Part shown: piece by piece, positions 4,633-5,243 of the stretch | Position numbering within the stretch: the first letter of the stretch is position 1 | How the letters are laid out: the number at the start of each line of letters is the position of its first letter | Assembly: GCA_016930895.1 (NCBI GenBank) | Contig: JAFGFV010000397.1 | Location: 1-5,243 of the forward strand | DNA: 5,243 nucleotides | Source of the DNA: Spirochaetales bacterium | GTDB lineage: Bacteria; Spirochaetota; Spirochaetia; SZUA-6; DRHE01 | Reading direction: 5' to 3' | Position numbers and translations under genes: made by a program | Notes under the pieces: generated by a model | The model's input: only the letters and a program-made list of their open reading frames with translations | Databases searched by the model: none | Told to the model about the DNA's origin: nothing

Positions 4633-5243
4633 ATGATCCAGATCGATCTGAGCGGTAAGAGCGCCCTGGTGACCGGCGGGGCTTCGGGCATCGGGAAGGC
4701 CTGCGCGCTCATGCTGGCGGGGGCCGGGGCGCGGGTGGCGGTGGCGGACATCAACATGAGCGGGGCCGAACAGACCGCCGCAGGGCTCGAGGGCGGCTCG
4801 GCCTGGCACTGCGATCTGGCCGACGAGCAGAGCATCCGCACCCTGGTGGAGAGGCTGGGGTCGGAGCTGGGGGCGGTGGACATCCTGGTCAACAGCGCCG
4901 GCATCATCGCCTATCGCCGCGGGGCGGCGGCGGTCGACACAGAGGAGTGGGACCGGGTGATGGCGGTGAACCTCCGCGGGGCCTTCCTGCTGAGCCGGGA
5001 GCTGATCGCCGGCATGAAGTCCCGGGGATACGGCCGGCTGATCCATTTCTCCTCCCTGGCGGCGCGGGTGGGGGGGATCGAGGCGGGGATCCACTACGCG
5101 GCGTCGAAGGCCGGCCTGCTCGGGCTCGTGCGGACCCTGGCCAAGGAGGGCGCCCCGCACAACGTGACGGCCAACGCGGTGGCCCCGGGGATCATCGCCA
5201 CCGATCCGGTGAAGAAGCAGATCGGGGACCACGAGGAGCGTTA
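4633..5243 (+). CDS. SDR family oxidoreductase, 3' end beyond window
   Basis: The reading frame is open from ATG4633 to the window edge, giving 203 residues of a classical SDR normally near 250 aa; about 45-50 residues including the C-terminal end are missing. The Rossmann motif is canonical, TGGASGIG (14-21), and Asp39 suggests NAD(H). NSAG (87-90), Asn113, the Ser140/Ser141 pair, Tyr155 and Lys159 (YAASK) complete the catalytic machinery, followed by NAVAPG. The closest general type is the FabG/gluconate 5-dehydrogenase/glucose-1-dehydrogenase-like group of polyol and sugar dehydrogenases; the exact substrate is not readable. The ribosome site GGGAG (4621-4625) lies 7 nt before the start, and the gene begins 12 bp after the ABM gene. 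It is distinctly richer in G+C: by my count 191 of 203 codons end in G or C, compared with about 49 of the first 60 codons of the MBL-fold gene. Confidence 0.93.
   Translation, partial: MIQIDLSGKSALVTGGASGIGKACALMLAGAGARVAVADINMSGAEQTAAGLEGGSAWHCDLADEQSIRTLVERLGSELGAVDILVNSAGIIAYRRGAAAVDTEEWDRVMAVNLRGAFLLSRELIAGMKSRGYGRLIHFSSLAARVGGIEAGIHYAASKAGLLGLVRTLAKEGAPHNVTANAVAPGIIATDPVKKQIGDHEER

Noticed and set aside
4294..5232. Long minus-strand open frame of 312 codons opposite the ABM and terminal SDR genes
   Set aside because: Same reason: shadow of strongly supported plus-strand genes with high GC3, no motif of its own.

Overview
The window is a chromosomal-looking, GC-rich stretch (roughly 60-65% by eye, higher at the right end) from a bacterium. 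It carries seven protein-coding genes, all on the + strand and tightly packed. Nothing in it names a genus. The start signals (GGAGG-type ribosome sites, two GTG starts, an ATGA overlap) and GC-ending codons fit a high-GC soil or sediment bacterium such as Actinobacteria, Chloroflexi, Deltaproteobacteria or an uncultured lineage. No phage, IS, CRISPR or RNA gene is visible.

Layout. Positions 1-148 hold the left edge, a perfect 20-bp tandem repeat (three full copies plus a stub) and an AT-rich promoter candidate. Then come a VOC/glyoxalase-fold metalloprotein (149-580), a short-chain dehydrogenase resembling the SDR-type D-mannonate oxidoreductase (609-1421), a LarA-family nickel-pincer hydroxyacid racemase/epimerase (1488-2738) and a GntR/FadR-type FCD regulator (2741-3484). 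A 90-bp gap follows. The second group is a UlaG/UPF0173-like metallo-beta-lactamase-fold hydrolase (3575-4321), an ABM-domain small protein overlapping it by ATGA (4318-4620), and a second, classical SDR that runs off the right edge (4633 onward).

How the genes may work together. The set looks like part of a catabolic operon for a hydroxy-acid or sugar acid under its own FCD regulator. One coherent but unproven reading: the terminal SDR oxidises a sugar or polyol, the MBL-fold protein opens a lactone, the LarA homologue inverts the alpha-carbon of an aldonate-like acid, and the mannonate-type SDR oxidises the epimer to a keto-acid. The VOC and ABM proteins would be accessory isomerase/lyase/monooxygenase-type enzymes of unknown substrate. 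No transporter, dehydratase, kinase, aldolase or LarB/LarC/LarE cofactor-synthesis gene lies in this window, so the pathway would have to be completed outside it.

The most interesting items are the LarA homologue with conserved nickel/pincer residues but an apparently altered substrate-pocket residue next to a mannonate-type SDR, the recurring small metalloenzyme context, the 20-bp repeat just upstream of the operon, and a clear jump in GC3 at the last gene.
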